Source of the DNA: Paenibacillus alkalitolerans
GTDB lineage: Bacteria; Bacillota; Bacilli; Paenibacillales; YIM-B00363
Direction of reading: 5' to 3'
DNA: 64,000 nucleotides
Assembly: GCF_016482785.1 (NCBI RefSeq)
Contig: NZ_JAEMXM010000012.1
Coordinates: forward strand, 97,423-161,422
The position numbers and the translations under genes were made by a program. The first letter of the stretch is position 1. Each line of letters starts with the position of its first letter. Shown in pieces: positions 34,528 to 43,776 of this stretch. The notes below the pieces were generated by a model. It was not told the origin of the DNA. It was given only the letters and a program-made list of their open reading frames with translations, and made no database searches.

Positions 34528-35685
34528 ATGTTCAAGAGATTGATGCGCTTCACCGTAATCGGAGCAACCGTGGTTGCGCTGGCGGCATGCGGCAATCAAC
34601 AGGGTGCCGATAACGTCGGCACGTACGGAATCGGCGGCAACAACGTCGGTACGAGAGACGCCGGCGGTGCCGGAATGTTGGGCGGGCGGCACGGAATGCA
34701 CTACAACCGTAACTTGAGTGCCAATCGGGACGTTGCGCGAGCCGTTGAACGCATCGACGGCATCTCCCGGGCGAATGTCGTAATGAGCGACAGAAACGCT
34801 TATGTTGCTGTGGAGTTCGATCAAGCCGGGAGAGGAACCGGAAACCGTGCATTTGGTGGAAACAACGGCGGCACGGCGGGGAACGGTCTAATCGGCGGTA
34901 TGACGACGCGCGGATTGACGCAGGGCGGAGGCGCGGCCGGAGGGTTGTCCAGTTCCATTACGGACCATGGTGCGGGAACGAACGGTGCCGGCATAAACGG
35001 TACGCCAAATCGACTGGACTTGGGCGGGGATATGAATTACGGCCGTTACACGCGTATGGGCGCCGATACGAACGGCATCGGCAACGGCGCGTCCGGAAGA
35101 GTCGGCCTGCACCGCACCGGCATGCTGGGAAGGAATAACGCGACAGGCATGCTCGGAGCGAACAACGGCAACCGCATGCTTGGAGCGGGCAACGAAGTGA
35201 ACGATGCGGCGGACGGCACCGGCGCCCGATACATGAACAACGGAGGTGCGTTCGGCCGGCGCGGCGGCACCAACGAAGCCGGCCGGACGTTCGACGGCGG
35301 AGTCATCTCTCCGATGACCCGCCAATTGATCGAGCGGACGGTGCGCTCAATGGCGCCGACGGCTCGTAACGTGTATGTCAGCGCCGACCGCAACTTCATG
35401 CGCCAAATGGACCGTTACGCGGCACAGATGAACGGCAATACGGATGCCGGAACGCGCGGGCTCGTCGACGGCTTCAACCGATTCGTACAAACCATCTTCG
35501 TAGAACCGTTCGACAACGATAATTACAATTTGATCGACCGTTACAACGTACGTAACCGTAACGGCGTTACAGGAACGTTAGATAACAGCTTCACGCCCGC
35601 CAACCCCCGTAACTTCGGCGGCATGACGGATAATGCCGCGGACACGAACCGAACCCCGGCAGGCACCATCAATACGCTTCGATAG
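34528..35685 (+). CDS. YhcN/YlaJ-type spore lipoprotein with a large Gly/Asn-rich insertion
   Basis: Lipoprotein signal MFKRLMRFTVIGATVVALAAC, lipobox LAAC. A YhcN/YlaJ-like unit is seen in two parts: NRDVARAVERIDGISRANVVMSDRNAYVAVEFD at about residues 65-97 (quoted in two blocks by its ends NRDV and VEFD) and TRQLIERTVRSMAP with VYVSADRNFMRQMDRY at about residues 265-305. Between them lie about 170 residues rich in Gly, Asn, Thr and Arg with repeats such as GMLGRNN, GMLGANN and RMLGAGN. The usual family protein is about 200 residues, so the insert explains the 385 here. It probably sits in the inner spore membrane or coat. Confidence 0.75.
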   Translation: MFKRLMRFTVIGATVVALAACGNQQGADNVGTYGIGGNNVGTRDAGGAGMLGGRHGMHYNRNLSANRDVARAVERIDGISRANVVMSDRNAYVAVEFDQAGRGTGNRAFGGNNGGTAGNGLIGGMTTRGLTQGGGAAGGLSSSITDHGAGTNGAGINGTPNRLDLGGDMNYGRYTRMGADTNGIGNGASGRVGLHRTGMLGRNNATGMLGANNGNRMLGAGNEVNDAADGTGARYMNNGGAFGRRGGTNEAGRTFDGGVISPMTRQLIERTVRSMAPTARNVYVSADRNFMRQMDRYAAQMNGNTDAGTRGLVDGFNRFVQTIFVEPFDNDNYNLIDRYNVRNRNGVTGTLDNSFTPANPRNFGGMTDNAADTNRTPAGTINTLR

Positions 35686-35705
35686 TCAGTCAGGGACGGC
35701 AATCG

Positions 35706-35727
35706 CCGGAAGGGATGTCCCTTCCGG
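35706..35727 (+). terminator. Hairpin after the YhcN-like gene
   Basis: A perfect 10-bp stem (35706-35715 with 35718-35727) with a very short loop lies just past the stop. T residues come only about 15 bp later, so its strength is uncertain. Confidence 0.5.
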
Positions 35728-35763
35728 TTGATACATATACGCCTATTTTTTAGACGCTCCGGC

Positions 35764-35791
35764 ACCAACGATATTAGCCCTTCATAGTATA
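35764..35791 (+). promoter_or_regulatory. Candidate SigK-type promoter of gerE
   Basis: CATAGTATA at 35783-35791 matches the SigK -10 consensus CATANNNTA exactly, and an AC dinucleotide lies about 17 bp before it. gerE is SigK-dependent in B. subtilis, so this fits known regulation. Confidence 0.5.
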
Positions 35792-35849
35792 TGTTGACTG
35801 TATCCCTTAACCTTGTAAAACAAATCCCGAGCAAGGAGGGGTGACGCAC

Positions 35850-36074
35850 TTGAAGGGTAACGACCACCGGAATAAGTTCTTGCTTACGAACCGCGAAAGG
35901 GAAGTTTTCGAGTTGCTGGTTCAAGATAAGACCACTCGCGATATTGCCCAGCAGTTGTTTATAAGCGAAAAGACCGTACGCAATCATATCTCGAACGTTA
36001 TGCAGAAGTTAAATGTAAAAGGCCGTTCTCAAGCGGTTGTGGAGCTGATCAGGCTCGGGGAGCTTAACATTTAA
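35850..36074 (+). CDS. gerE: Spore coat transcriptional regulator GerE
   Basis: A 74-residue LuxR-type helix-turn-helix protein that regulates late mother-cell coat genes. The sequence LTNREREVFELLVQDKTT followed by FISEKTVRNHISNVMQKL and VKGRSQAVVELIR is almost the textbook GerE sequence. TTG 35850 fits the AGGAGGGG ribosome site; GTG 35841 lies only 2 bp from it. It has its own candidate SigK promoter and terminator, directly downstream of coat-type genes. Confidence 0.95.
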   Translation: MKGNDHRNKFLLTNREREVFELLVQDKTTRDIAQQLFISEKTVRNHISNVMQKLNVKGRSQAVVELIRLGELNI

Positions 36075-36102
36075 CTTTTGATATGGATTCGGACTCTAAT
36101 AG

Positions 36103-36153
36103 ACCTTCTTTTAGGCCGTCGCCTGCCGATTTGCCTTGAAAGAAGGTTTTTTG
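36103..36153 (+). terminator. Rho-independent terminator of gerE
   Basis: ACCTTCTT (36103-36110) pairs with AAGAAGGT (36140-36147) and is followed by TTTTTT. Confidence 0.75.
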
Positions 36154-36249
36154 AGTTGTTAAAGCAAGTTTATGCTGATTTGGCTTTTAAACTGCCCGGA
36201 ACTTTGTGTTTTTAGGATCGGCCTAGTACAATGGTTTACGATTGAACAA

Positions 36250-36284
36250 GAGGCAACCGAAGGTTGTCCGCGAAGGTGATACCG
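36250..36284 (+). promoter_or_regulatory. Two-hairpin motif upstream of the methyltransferase gene (copy 1)
   Basis: GGCAACC-GAA-GGTTGTC forms one small hairpin and GGT-GAT-ACC another directly behind it. The same 35-nt block, with three differences, lies upstream of hemC at 60012-60045. It ends about 33 bp before the GTG start, in the expected leader. Confidence 0.6.
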
Positions 36285-36316
36285 AAGCAAACCGAAGCAA
36301 GGAGGTGCCTGTCGGC

Positions 36317-37063
36317 GTGGAGCCTTGGTACGAGCGCAGCTTCCAAGAAGATTATTTACTCGTGTATAAACATCGGGACGCGTCCGGCGCGGCAAAGGAA
36401 GTGCAAACGATGTCCGGATGGCTTAATTTGAAGAAAGGCGCCCGTGTGCTCGATTTGTGCTGCGGGGCGGGAAGGCATTCCTTAGTGCTCGCCGATCTTG
36501 GATTTTCCGTCACTGGCGTCGATCTGTCCGAAACATTATTGAACGAAGCCAGAAGCAACGATAGACTGCGGCGGGTTCGATGGCTTCAAGGCGACATGAG
36601 GCGGGTGCCGGATGACGGTCCGTATGACGCCGTATTCAATCTGTTCACTTCGTTCGGATATTTTGAAGACGACGAGCAGAACATGCAGGTGCTGAACGAG
36701 GTTGGAAGGCTTCTAACGCACGGCGGCCGCTTTGCGATTGACGTTTTAAATCCCTCATATGTAGAAAAAAATCTCGTTCCCCATTCGGTTCGGCAAGACG
36801 GGATGGTCCGGATCGATGAGAGACGGGAGATCAAAGGGAACGAAGTGGTGAAAACGATCCGCATTATACAGCCGGGACAACAGGAACGCATCTACCGGGA
36901 GCAGGTCAAACTGTATGAGCTGCGCGACTTCCGGAGCATGCTGGCGAAATCCGGCCTTATATTGGACAATGTCCTGGGCGACTACGAGGGGGAGGCTTAT
37001 CATGAAGCGACTTCTCCCCGAATGATTATGATCGGCACGAAGAAAGCCGGTGTAAGCGCGTGA
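36317..37063 (+). CDS. Class I SAM-dependent methyltransferase
   Basis: A Rossmann-fold methyltransferase of about 248 residues: motif I VLDLCCGAGRHSLVLADLG (SAM binding, about residues 40-58), acidic end of strand two VTGVDLSETLL, and motif DAVFNLFTSFGYFEDDEQN. GTG 36317 gives the family N-terminus (EPWYERSFQEDYLLVYKHR) and has AGGAGG upstream. The frame is open to TTG 36242, but that would translate the hairpin motif. It overlaps the MBL gene start by 4 bp. Substrate unknown. Confidence 0.82.
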   Translation: MEPWYERSFQEDYLLVYKHRDASGAAKEVQTMSGWLNLKKGARVLDLCCGAGRHSLVLADLGFSVTGVDLSETLLNEARSNDRLRRVRWLQGDMRRVPDDGPYDAVFNLFTSFGYFEDDEQNMQVLNEVGRLLTHGGRFAIDVLNPSYVEKNLVPHSVRQDGMVRIDERREIKGNEVVKTIRIIQPGQQERIYREQVKLYELRDFRSMLAKSGLILDNVLGDYEGEAYHEATSPRMIMIGTKKAGVSA

Positions 37064-37983
37064 AAACGGTGACGGAAGTAAGCGGAGGTTTGTTTCAAAT
37101 CAAGGTGCCGCTCCCATTCCCCCTGCAGTGGGTAAACGCATACGCGATCAGAGGAAAAGACGGTTGGACGGTTGTCGATCCGGGTCTGCACACACCTCAA
37201 GCGGAACAACGATGGGAACAATCGGCGCAGGCCGTCGGGATGGATTGGGACGCCGTACAATTCGTCGTATTGACGCACCATCATCCGGACCATTACGGTA
37301 TGGCGGGATGGTTTCAGAACCGTACGGGGGCTGCGGTATATGCTTCCGCTGACGCCTGCAGTCAGGCGCAGAGACTGTGGGGCGACGGAGCGGGCGAGAC
37401 CGCGGATCAAACGTTGGAGATGTTTATCCGGCACGGATTGCCCGAGGACAAAGTAATGCCGATGAGAGAGCATTTAAGCGGCTTTATCGACATGGTTTCC
37501 CCGCAGCCGGCGAATATGGCGCATATCGATCCCGGTTCGGCGATACGATTGGGCGACGACGAGTACGAAGCCGTTCTCACGGAAGGGCATGCCTCCGGCC
37601 ACCTGAGCTTTCTGAATCGGGACACGAGGCGCATCTTTTGCGGGGATCATGTGCTCCCCGGCATTACGCCCAACGTTTCCTTATTGCCGTACGGCGATCA
37701 GAATCCTCTTCGCACCTATTTGCAGGCGCTTGAAGCGGCGGAGTCGCTTCCGGTATCCGTCGCGCTTCCCGGCCACAGGGAGCCGTTCAACCATTTCGCG
37801 CAGCGGTGCGCGGCCATACGCAAACACCACGACGAGAGACTGGAGCGGATCGCGGAGATGAGGAAGCGGCATGCCGACGCATATTCGCTTTGCGCAGCGA
37901 TGTTCGGCAGCCGTCTGTCGGTGCACCAGCTCCGGTTCGCGTTATCGGAGACGATTGCGCATATCGTTTATTTGGAATCTTGA
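37060..37983 (+). CDS. MBL-fold metallo-hydrolase
   Basis: A 307-residue metallo-beta-lactamase-fold hydrolase with the metal motif THHHPDHYG (about residues 70-78), the third-ligand region LTEGHASGHLSFL, FCGDHVLPG (bridging Asp) and LPGHREPF. The C-terminal 60 residues form a helical cap (RCAAIRKHHDERLERIAEM). GTG start overlaps the methyltransferase stop. It is of the YqgX/lactonase-like type, and the substrate is not clear. Its 3' end overlaps pgpA, on the other strand, by 16 bp. Confidence 0.85.
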   Translation: MKTVTEVSGGLFQIKVPLPFPLQWVNAYAIRGKDGWTVVDPGLHTPQAEQRWEQSAQAVGMDWDAVQFVVLTHHHPDHYGMAGWFQNRTGAAVYASADACSQAQRLWGDGAGETADQTLEMFIRHGLPEDKVMPMREHLSGFIDMVSPQPANMAHIDPGSAIRLGDDEYEAVLTEGHASGHLSFLNRDTRRIFCGDHVLPGITPNVSLLPYGDQNPLRTYLQALEAAESLPVSVALPGHREPFNHFAQRCAAIRKHHDERLERIAEMRKRHADAYSLCAAMFGSRLSVHQLRFALSETIAHIVYLES

Positions 37984-38468
37984 TGAAGGTGAGCGATGCG
38001 GCTGGATGCCGCGGCGGCGATCGCGCCTACGATATCGTCAAGAAACGTGTGGATTTGCCCGTCGTTTTTGTCGTTTAACTTTCGGAGGATGCCCGGTTTC
38101 AATTTGTCTACATAACCGTAGTTCGTAAAGCCGATGCTTCCGTATATGTTTACGATGGAGAGCGCCAACACTTCATCGACGCCGTACAAGCCCTCGTCAT
38201 GCTTCACCAAGTCCAACAGCGGGGCGAACATCTCGCCCTTCTCCGCCAAAATATCCAATTGAATCCCGGTCAAAATCGCGTTTTGCACTTCTCTTTTCTC
38301 CAGCACTTTCTCCACATTCCGCTTGCATTCTTCCGGCGTAAGTCCGGGAACGTAATCTCGCTGCAAAAACATGACAAGCTCGGCAATATCTTCTATGCGC
38401 ACTCCCCGCTTCTCCAACCACTCGTATGTGGCTTCCGCGACTTGTTTACTGTCTAAGCTGTATTCCAT
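37968..38468 (-). CDS. pgpA: Phosphatidylglycerophosphatase A-type protein (YutG)
   Basis: A 166-residue protein of the PgpA/YutG family, which removes phosphate from phosphatidylglycerophosphate. Family segments are AELVMFLQRDYVPGLT, GIQLDILAEKG, the acidic DEVLALSIVNIYGSIGFTNYG and the C-terminal FLDDIVGAIAAAA with paired Asp. Like other Firmicute members it lacks the long membrane segments of the E. coli enzyme. It converges on the MBL gene with overlapping ends. Confidence 0.85.
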   Translation of the reverse strand: MEYSLDSKQVAEATYEWLEKRGVRIEDIAELVMFLQRDYVPGLTPEECKRNVEKVLEKREVQNAILTGIQLDILAEKGEMFAPLLDLVKHDEGLYGVDEVLALSIVNIYGSIGFTNYGYVDKLKPGILRKLNDKNDGQIHTFLDDIVGAIAAAASSRIAHLHQDSK

Positions 38469-38602
38469 CTATGCAATCCCCTTTCGGCGGCGCTGCGTAC
38501 GTCAAACAGAACGTATTATGCGCCATTTGGACAAAAAGTAGTTATAAAAGCTCGTCAGGCTCGTATACATAATACAAATCCGTTTGGGGAGGCCAATATA
38601 CC

Positions 38603-39643
38603 ATGACTCGCAATAAAGGAATTGTCATGATTAGCGCGCTTGCATCCGTTGCGCTGCTATCCGGTTGTTCGTTGTTCGGCTCGCAAGAAGCGTCGACGCA
38701 GATCGACCCTCCGCCGCCGTTGAGCGCGGAAACGATGATGGATCAAATCGAAGAGGTCGGCGCCGCGGAAGGAAAATTCAAACCTATGCTTTACTATGAA
38801 GATATGGACGGTTACATCGTTCCGCTCAGTATTCCTATCGCTTACGATGGCGTCGATTACGCAAAAACGGCCTTGGAGTATATGGTTAAAGGAGGGTCTT
38901 CCGACGGGTTGCTGCCAGAAGGCTTCACGGCGCTTCTTCCGGAAGGAACGAAGGTGCTCTCTATCGATATCGACAAGACGGACCGCACCGCAACCGTAGA
39001 TTTTTCCAAACAATTTACACAGTATGAAGCTAAGGACGAAAGAAAAATATTAGAGGGCGTCACTTGGGCGTTGACGAATTTTCCCACCGTCGATTACGTA
39101 GAGCTGTGGGTTGAAGGCAAGCGGCTGACCGAAATGCCGGTGGCCCGCACCCCGCTTGACGAGCCGCTGTCGAGAAAGTTCGGCATTAACGTCGAGGTGG
39201 CGAAGGGAGTCCAATACAACCGCTCCACGCCGGTGACGCTCTACTTCATGAATCAGGCGGCCGATTTCGACTATTACGTGCCGGTGACCCGTATGATCGA
39301 GCTTACAGAGGATGTCGCGTCGGCAACGGTAGCCGAGCTCGTGAAGGGGCCGCTGCAGCCGAATAAGCTTGAAGCCGTGTTCATGCCAAGCGTGAAGGCG
39401 ACGAGCGTGATGTCCGACGACAATAATCTCACCGTCGATTTCGATCCGTCCATTGTTGCCGATAACAGCAAAATTCCGGCTGAAAGCCTGCAAGCCGTCA
39501 TATTGTCTTTAACGGAAACCACGGCTGCGAAAGGCGTGAAAATTACGGTCGAAGGCAAAACGCAAGCGGTTGGAACCGATGACAAAAATTACGGCGCGAA
39601 GCCGGTGTCGCGTCCGAACGTTGTGAACAGGTTTGAGATGTAA
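38603..39643 (+). CDS. gerM: GerM-type sporulation/germination lipoprotein
   Basis: A lipoprotein (signal MTRNKGIVMISALASVALLSGC, quoted by its ends; lipobox LSGC at about residue 22) with two GerMN domains at about residues 70-180 and 210-325. Each has the TVDF-type strand (ATVDFSKQF and LTVDFDPSI). GerM takes part in engulfment and cortex integrity. GGGGAGG precedes the start. It lies upstream of rph, matching B. subtilis gerM-rph-ysnA, though racE is replaced here by the oppositely oriented pgpA. About 190 bp separate it from rph. Confidence 0.92.
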   Translation: MTRNKGIVMISALASVALLSGCSLFGSQEASTQIDPPPPLSAETMMDQIEEVGAAEGKFKPMLYYEDMDGYIVPLSIPIAYDGVDYAKTALEYMVKGGSSDGLLPEGFTALLPEGTKVLSIDIDKTDRTATVDFSKQFTQYEAKDERKILEGVTWALTNFPTVDYVELWVEGKRLTEMPVARTPLDEPLSRKFGINVEVAKGVQYNRSTPVTLYFMNQAADFDYYVPVTRMIELTEDVASATVAELVKGPLQPNKLEAVFMPSVKATSVMSDDNNLTVDFDPSIVADNSKIPAESLQAVILSLTETTAAKGVKITVEGKTQAVGTDDKNYGAKPVSRPNVVNRFEM

Positions 39644-39835
39644 CAAAATAATCAGGCGGCATAGTTAGACAAAGGGGCGTTCCGGCGGGAGTGCTCCTTT
39701 TTCCTCTTTGCGCGTGATTTTTTCGGCCCGATTTGGTAAGATGAGGAACGTACGCGAGGGATGAACGGTCATTTGTTCTTGGAACAATAAGTTTTATCGG
39801 AATAAGCAAGTCAGTCATGTTGGGAGGATATGCGC

Positions 39836-40603
39836 ATGGTGCGTTCGGACGGACGGCAGTGGAATGAAATCAGGCCGGTAACGATTACGCCGAATATAAA
39901 CAAATACGCGGAAGGATCGGTGTTGATCGAGGTCGGATCCACGAAGGTAATTTGCGCCGCAACGGTGGAGGAGAGAGTTCCCCCGTTTATGAAAGGGCAG
40001 GGGCGCGGATGGGTGACGGCGGAATATGCGATGCTTCCGAGAGCGACGCAGGTGCGGAACCAGCGGGAATCCGCCAAAGGGAAACTAAGCGGCAGGACGA
40101 TGGAAATTCAGCGGTTGATCGGACGCGCTCTTCGATCTGTGGTCGACTTGACCGCTCTTGGAGAACGGACGATTACGCTCGATTGCGACGTTATTTTGGC
40201 GGACGGAGGAACGCGCACGACGTCGATTACAGGCGCGTTCGTGGCGTTGACGTTGGCGGTGGATAAACTTCGCAAAGCCGGGGCGCTTTCCGGCACTGCG
40301 TTCCCCGTGCGGGATTTCCTCGCTTCAGTGAGCGTCGGCGTCGTCGAAGGTTCCGTTGCGCTCGACTTGAACTACCAAGAAGACAGCCAGGCGAAGGTCG
40401 ACATGAATGTTGTGATGACGGGGGACGGCAGATTGATCGAAGTGCAGGGCACCGGAGAGGAATCCCCCTTCAGCCGCGAAGAATTGACAGGAATGTTGGA
40501 TACCGCCGAGCTTGGGATCCGTCAATTGGTGTCGGTGCAGCGGGAAGCATTGGGGACGGCAGCCGACATAATCGGAACTAAGGTGACAACGAATGCGGTC
40601 TAG
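39836..40603 (+). CDS. rph: Ribonuclease PH
   Basis: A phosphorolytic 3'-5' exoribonuclease that trims tRNA 3' ends. The 255-residue protein shows the complete family set: [46 protein letters not shown], the catalytic [15 protein letters not shown] and [12 protein letters not shown]. The start at 39836 has GGGAGG at the right distance; ATG 39830 is too close. It overlaps the next gene by 11 bp. Confidence 0.95.
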   Translation: MVRSDGRQWNEIRPVTITPNINKYAEGSVLIEVGSTKVICAATVEERVPPFMKGQGRGWVTAEYAMLPRATQVRNQRESAKGKLSGRTMEIQRLIGRALRSVVDLTALGERTITLDCDVILADGGTRTTSITGAFVALTLAVDKLRKAGALSGTAFPVRDFLASVSVGVVEGSVALDLNYQEDSQAKVDMNVVMTGDGRLIEVQGTGEESPFSREELTGMLDTAELGIRQLVSVQREALGTAADIIGTKVTTNAV

Positions 40604-41210
40604 ATGGACATCTATCGTCATTGCGACGAGAAACGCAGGCAAGGCGGCGGAATTTCGTTCGATGCTTGCCCCGTTGGGAATCGAAGTGCGCAGTTTGCTC
40701 GATATCGATGCGAAGCTTCCCGAAGTGGAAGAGGATGGAGAGACGTTCGCCGACAATGCGGAGAAAAAAGCGAGAGCCGCGGCGGAGGCGCTTGGAGTTC
40801 CGGCTCTTGCGGATGACTCGGGCCTTTGCGTAGATGCTTTGAACGGCGCACCGGGCGTAAGATCCGCGAGGTATGCGGGCGCAGGTTCGTCGGACGAGCA
40901 AAATAACGCGAAGCTGTTAAGCGAGCTGAGCCGAGAGGAGCGGGGCGAGTCGAGCGGTGCGCGGTTTGTTTGCGCTTTGGCGCTGCACGATCCGTCGGCG
41001 CGGGAGACGCTGCATGCGGAAGGAGCTTGCGAGGGCGTAATTGTGCGGGAGCCTCGCGGCACGAACGGCTTCGGATACGACCCGCTGTTTTACGTTCCGG
41101 AGCTGGGTAAAACATTTGCGGAAATGAGCGATGAGGAAAAGAACCTGATCAGCCATCGGGGCAGAGCGCTCCGCAATTTTATAGCGGTACTGGAAGGCGG
41201 CGCCCGGTGA
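40593..41210 (+). CDS. rdgB: XTP/dITP diphosphatase (HAM1/RdgB family)
   Basis: It clears deaminated purine nucleotides such as dITP, XTP and ITP. Family motifs are [16 protein letters not shown] at the N-terminus, [24 protein letters not shown] and [15 protein letters not shown]. 205 residues, the usual size, equivalent to B. subtilis YsnA. Translation is coupled to rph through an 11-bp overlap. The metallophosphatase ysnB that may follow in Bacillus is absent; a GC-rich hairpin ends the operon. Confidence 0.95.
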   Translation: MRSRWTSIVIATRNAGKAAEFRSMLAPLGIEVRSLLDIDAKLPEVEEDGETFADNAEKKARAAAEALGVPALADDSGLCVDALNGAPGVRSARYAGAGSSDEQNNAKLLSELSREERGESSGARFVCALALHDPSARETLHAEGACEGVIVREPRGTNGFGYDPLFYVPELGKTFAEMSDEEKNLISHRGRALRNFIAVLEGGAR

Positions 41211-41226
41211 AGGGGCGCCGCCGTTT
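41196..41226 (+). terminator. Terminator-like hairpin at the end of rdgB
   Basis: A perfect 10-bp GC stem (41196-41205 with 41213-41222) overlaps the stop codon of rdgB. It is followed by GTTTAT only, a weak T-run. Confidence 0.6.
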
Positions 41227-41281
41227 ATATGCCTCCGTGCATTTTCTCAACGAAAATTGACAAATGCCGCATGCAATGGGA

Positions 41282-43129
41282 CTAATGCCTCACACTGACT
41301 TTATAATGCCGCAGCCATGTATCCACTTGGGCCAAATACGCGAACAACTGCGGACCGGTCATTAACTGGCCGAACCAAGGAATATTGAATTGGTCGGAAT
41401 CGGCTTCCGCAAGCTTTCGTATTTTTTCCGCATCGATAAATTGAAGAATCGGAGACGAGGAATCGCTTAATATTTCGTTCACCCATGCCTTCACCGCTTG
41501 GAGATAGTTCGGATTATGCGTCTTCGGGTAAGGGCTCTTCTTCCGGTACAACACTTCCTCCGGCAGTACGCCCTCGAGCGCTTTGCGCAAGATGCCTTTC
41601 TCCTTGTTACCCGTCATCTTGATTTTCCACGGAATGTTGAACACATAGCCCACTAGCCGGTGGTCGCAGTAAGGAACGCGCACTTCGAGACCGACCGCCA
41701 TGCTCATCCGGTCTTTGCGGTCGAGAAGCGTCGGCATGAAGCGGGTGATGTTCAAATACGACATTTCGCGCATCCGGTTCGCTTGCGCGTCTTCGCCTTT
41801 GAGTCGAGGCACCTCCGCGAGCGCTTCCGCATACCGGTCGCGCACGTATTGCTCCGGACGAATCCAATCCGCCAATTCGGGTTTCAGCAGGGATGCCCGA
41901 AAGTCCGTGAATAAGGACCATGGGAACGTGCCGGCGTTGAGGGCGTCTTCCCGGTGAAACCACGGATATCCGCCGAATATTTCGTCCGCCGCCTCGCCGG
42001 ATATGGCCACTGTCGCGCCTTTCTTTATTTCGCGGCAAAACAGGAGGAGGGAAGCGTCGACATCGGCCATACCCGGAAGGTCGCGCGCGAAGACCGCTTC
42101 CTTCAATGTATCCACCAGCTCCGGCGTGTCGAATTCGATGTATTGGTGCTCTGTGCCGGCGTATTGCGTCATTTTTTCAATCCAGGGGCGGTCCGGGTTC
42201 GGCGTGAAGGCGGAAGATTTAAAGTGCTTTGCGTTGTCTACGTAGTCAACCGAGTACGTGTGCAGCGTTCCGAGGCCGTTTTTATTGTAGTGCGTTGCGG
42301 CGATTGTGGTTAGCGCGCTGGAGTCGAGACCTCCGGAGAGCAATGTGCATACCGGAACGTCGGATACGAGCTGCCGTTCCACAGTATCCTGAAGCAGCTC
42401 GCGAACTTTCAACGCCGTTGCCTCCTCGTCGTCGGCATGTTCGCGCGCCTCCAATTTCCAGTAAGTTTCTATACGCATCCCGTTGCGGTCGTATACGAGA
42501 AAATGCCCGGGTTTCAACTCGTTAATGTCGGCATACACCCCGTGACCGGGCGTTCTTGCGGGACCGACGGCGAAAATTTCCGCAAGACCTTCCGGACCGA
42601 TCTCCGCTTGGAAATGCGGGTGCGCCAAAATAGCTTTCGGTTCCGAACCGAACAAAAACGTGCCGTGCGAATGCGCATAGAACAGCGGTTTAACGCCAAG
42701 GCGGTCGCGGCAAAGGTACAGGCTTTGTTCCCGTTCGTTCCAAACGGCAAAAGCGAATATTCCGTTCAAACGGTCTACGCAGCCGCGTCCCCACTCGATA
42801 AACGAGACAAGGAGCACTTCGGTATCGCAGTTCGTGCGAAACGTATGCCCCCGGGCTTCCAATTCTCGGCGCAACTCCATGGTGTTGTACAATTCGCCGT
42901 TATATACAATCGTGAAAGTGTGACCACCGTATTTTCTATACATCGGCTGCGCCCCGTTAGACGGGTCTATGATGCTCAAGCGCCGGTGGCCGAGCGCGCA
43001 ATAGCCGGACAACCACGTTCCCGATGCGTCCGGTCCGCGGTCCGACATCGTTTCGGTCATATCCTCGACTATGGTAGGGTAATTCGTTAAGTTTTTGTTC
43101 CAGTCCACCCAACCCGTTATTCCACACAT
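41282..43129 (-). CDS. asnO: Asparagine synthetase, glutamine-hydrolysing (AsnO/AsnB type)
   Basis: It makes asparagine from aspartate with glutamine and ATP. The N-terminal glutaminase domain (about 1-190) starts MCGITGW with the catalytic Cys2, and has HRRLSIID and YNGELYN. The synthetase domain has the PP-loop LLSGGLDSSALTT (about 264) and the segments SGEAADEIFGGYPW and RKKSPYPKT. The 615 residues match AsnO of B. subtilis, which is expressed in sporulation; asnB is the alternative name. AAAGGG lies before the start. It is monocistronic, divergent from an unknown gene. Confidence 0.9.
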   Translation of the reverse strand: MCGITGWVDWNKNLTNYPTIVEDMTETMSDRGPDASGTWLSGYCALGHRRLSIIDPSNGAQPMYRKYGGHTFTIVYNGELYNTMELRRELEARGHTFRTNCDTEVLLVSFIEWGRGCVDRLNGIFAFAVWNEREQSLYLCRDRLGVKPLFYAHSHGTFLFGSEPKAILAHPHFQAEIGPEGLAEIFAVGPARTPGHGVYADINELKPGHFLVYDRNGMRIETYWKLEAREHADDEEATALKVRELLQDTVERQLVSDVPVCTLLSGGLDSSALTTIAATHYNKNGLGTLHTYSVDYVDNAKHFKSSAFTPNPDRPWIEKMTQYAGTEHQYIEFDTPELVDTLKEAVFARDLPGMADVDASLLLFCREIKKGATVAISGEAADEIFGGYPWFHREDALNAGTFPWSLFTDFRASLLKPELADWIRPEQYVRDRYAEALAEVPRLKGEDAQANRMREMSYLNITRFMPTLLDRKDRMSMAVGLEVRVPYCDHRLVGYVFNIPWKIKMTGNKEKGILRKALEGVLPEEVLYRKKSPYPKTHNPNYLQAVKAWVNEILSDSSSPILQFIDAEKIRKLAEADSDQFNIPWFGQLMTGPQLFAYLAQVDTWLRHYKVSVRH

Positions 43130-43275
43130 ATGTTTTCAACCCTTTCCGTCTTGATGTCGTTAGTGACTAAGTTTCATCGCGACTGCCATACCGGGGCAAC
43201 GATCGCGGAATACGGTTAATAATGCTAATAACTATGCGTCCCATGAGGATAAAATGTCTACCTCCAGGGAATCTA

Positions 43276-43686
43276 ATGGATGAACAGAGTATGGTGTGCG
43301 GATGCCAGGACTATGAACATGATAAAGGATGGGGACATTTTCATATGGTAACGGTGAGAGAAGTAGGTTTTCTTCGGATGGGATACAGCGGCCGCGAGAA
43401 GTTTGCGGAGGTGGAAGTAAGCTCGGATGAACTCGATCAGCCGCTGATCGCCACTTTCAAGCAAGCGGAGGACGGCGGGCTGATGCTTGTAAATGTGACG
43501 GGCAAACAAGCGGATCGGGATTTGGACTGGTACGATAACAACCTGCACACGGCATATCCCGAGATGGAGCAGCAGCTGTTCGCCGGCCCGGAAGGACAAG
43601 CCGTTCGGCGGAAGTTCGCGGCTGATGTGTTGGCGCACAACGATACGGAAGAGATGCTGCAAGATAAGTTTTATTACGGGGAGTGA
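43276..43686 (+). CDS. Protein of unknown function (136 residues)
   Basis: A hydrophilic acidic protein beginning MDEQSMVCGCQDYEHDKGWG, with a CGC motif near the start and mixed alpha/beta character (EVEVSSDELDQPLIATF). The ATG at 43276 has a modest AGGGAA upstream; the frame is open to ATG 43222, which lacks a ribosome site. It is divergent from asnO. The codon pattern supports a real gene. No family recognised. Confidence 0.6.
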   Translation: MDEQSMVCGCQDYEHDKGWGHFHMVTVREVGFLRMGYSGREKFAEVEVSSDELDQPLIATFKQAEDGGLMLVNVTGKQADRDLDWYDNNLHTAYPEMEQQLFAGPEGQAVRRKFAADVLAHNDTEEMLQDKFYYGE

Positions 43687-43776
43687 GGAGGTTGGTTCAT
43701 GGCGGCGAAATAACATTGACTCCCGTAAGCGTTTTCGCACAATTCCACTTTTGGCGGCCGAACCTGCTGTCGACAT

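Noticed and set aside
36242..36316. TTG start extending the methyltransferase by 25 residues
   Set aside because: It would translate the hairpin motif also seen before hemC; GTG 36317 gives the family N-terminus and has an AGGAGG site.
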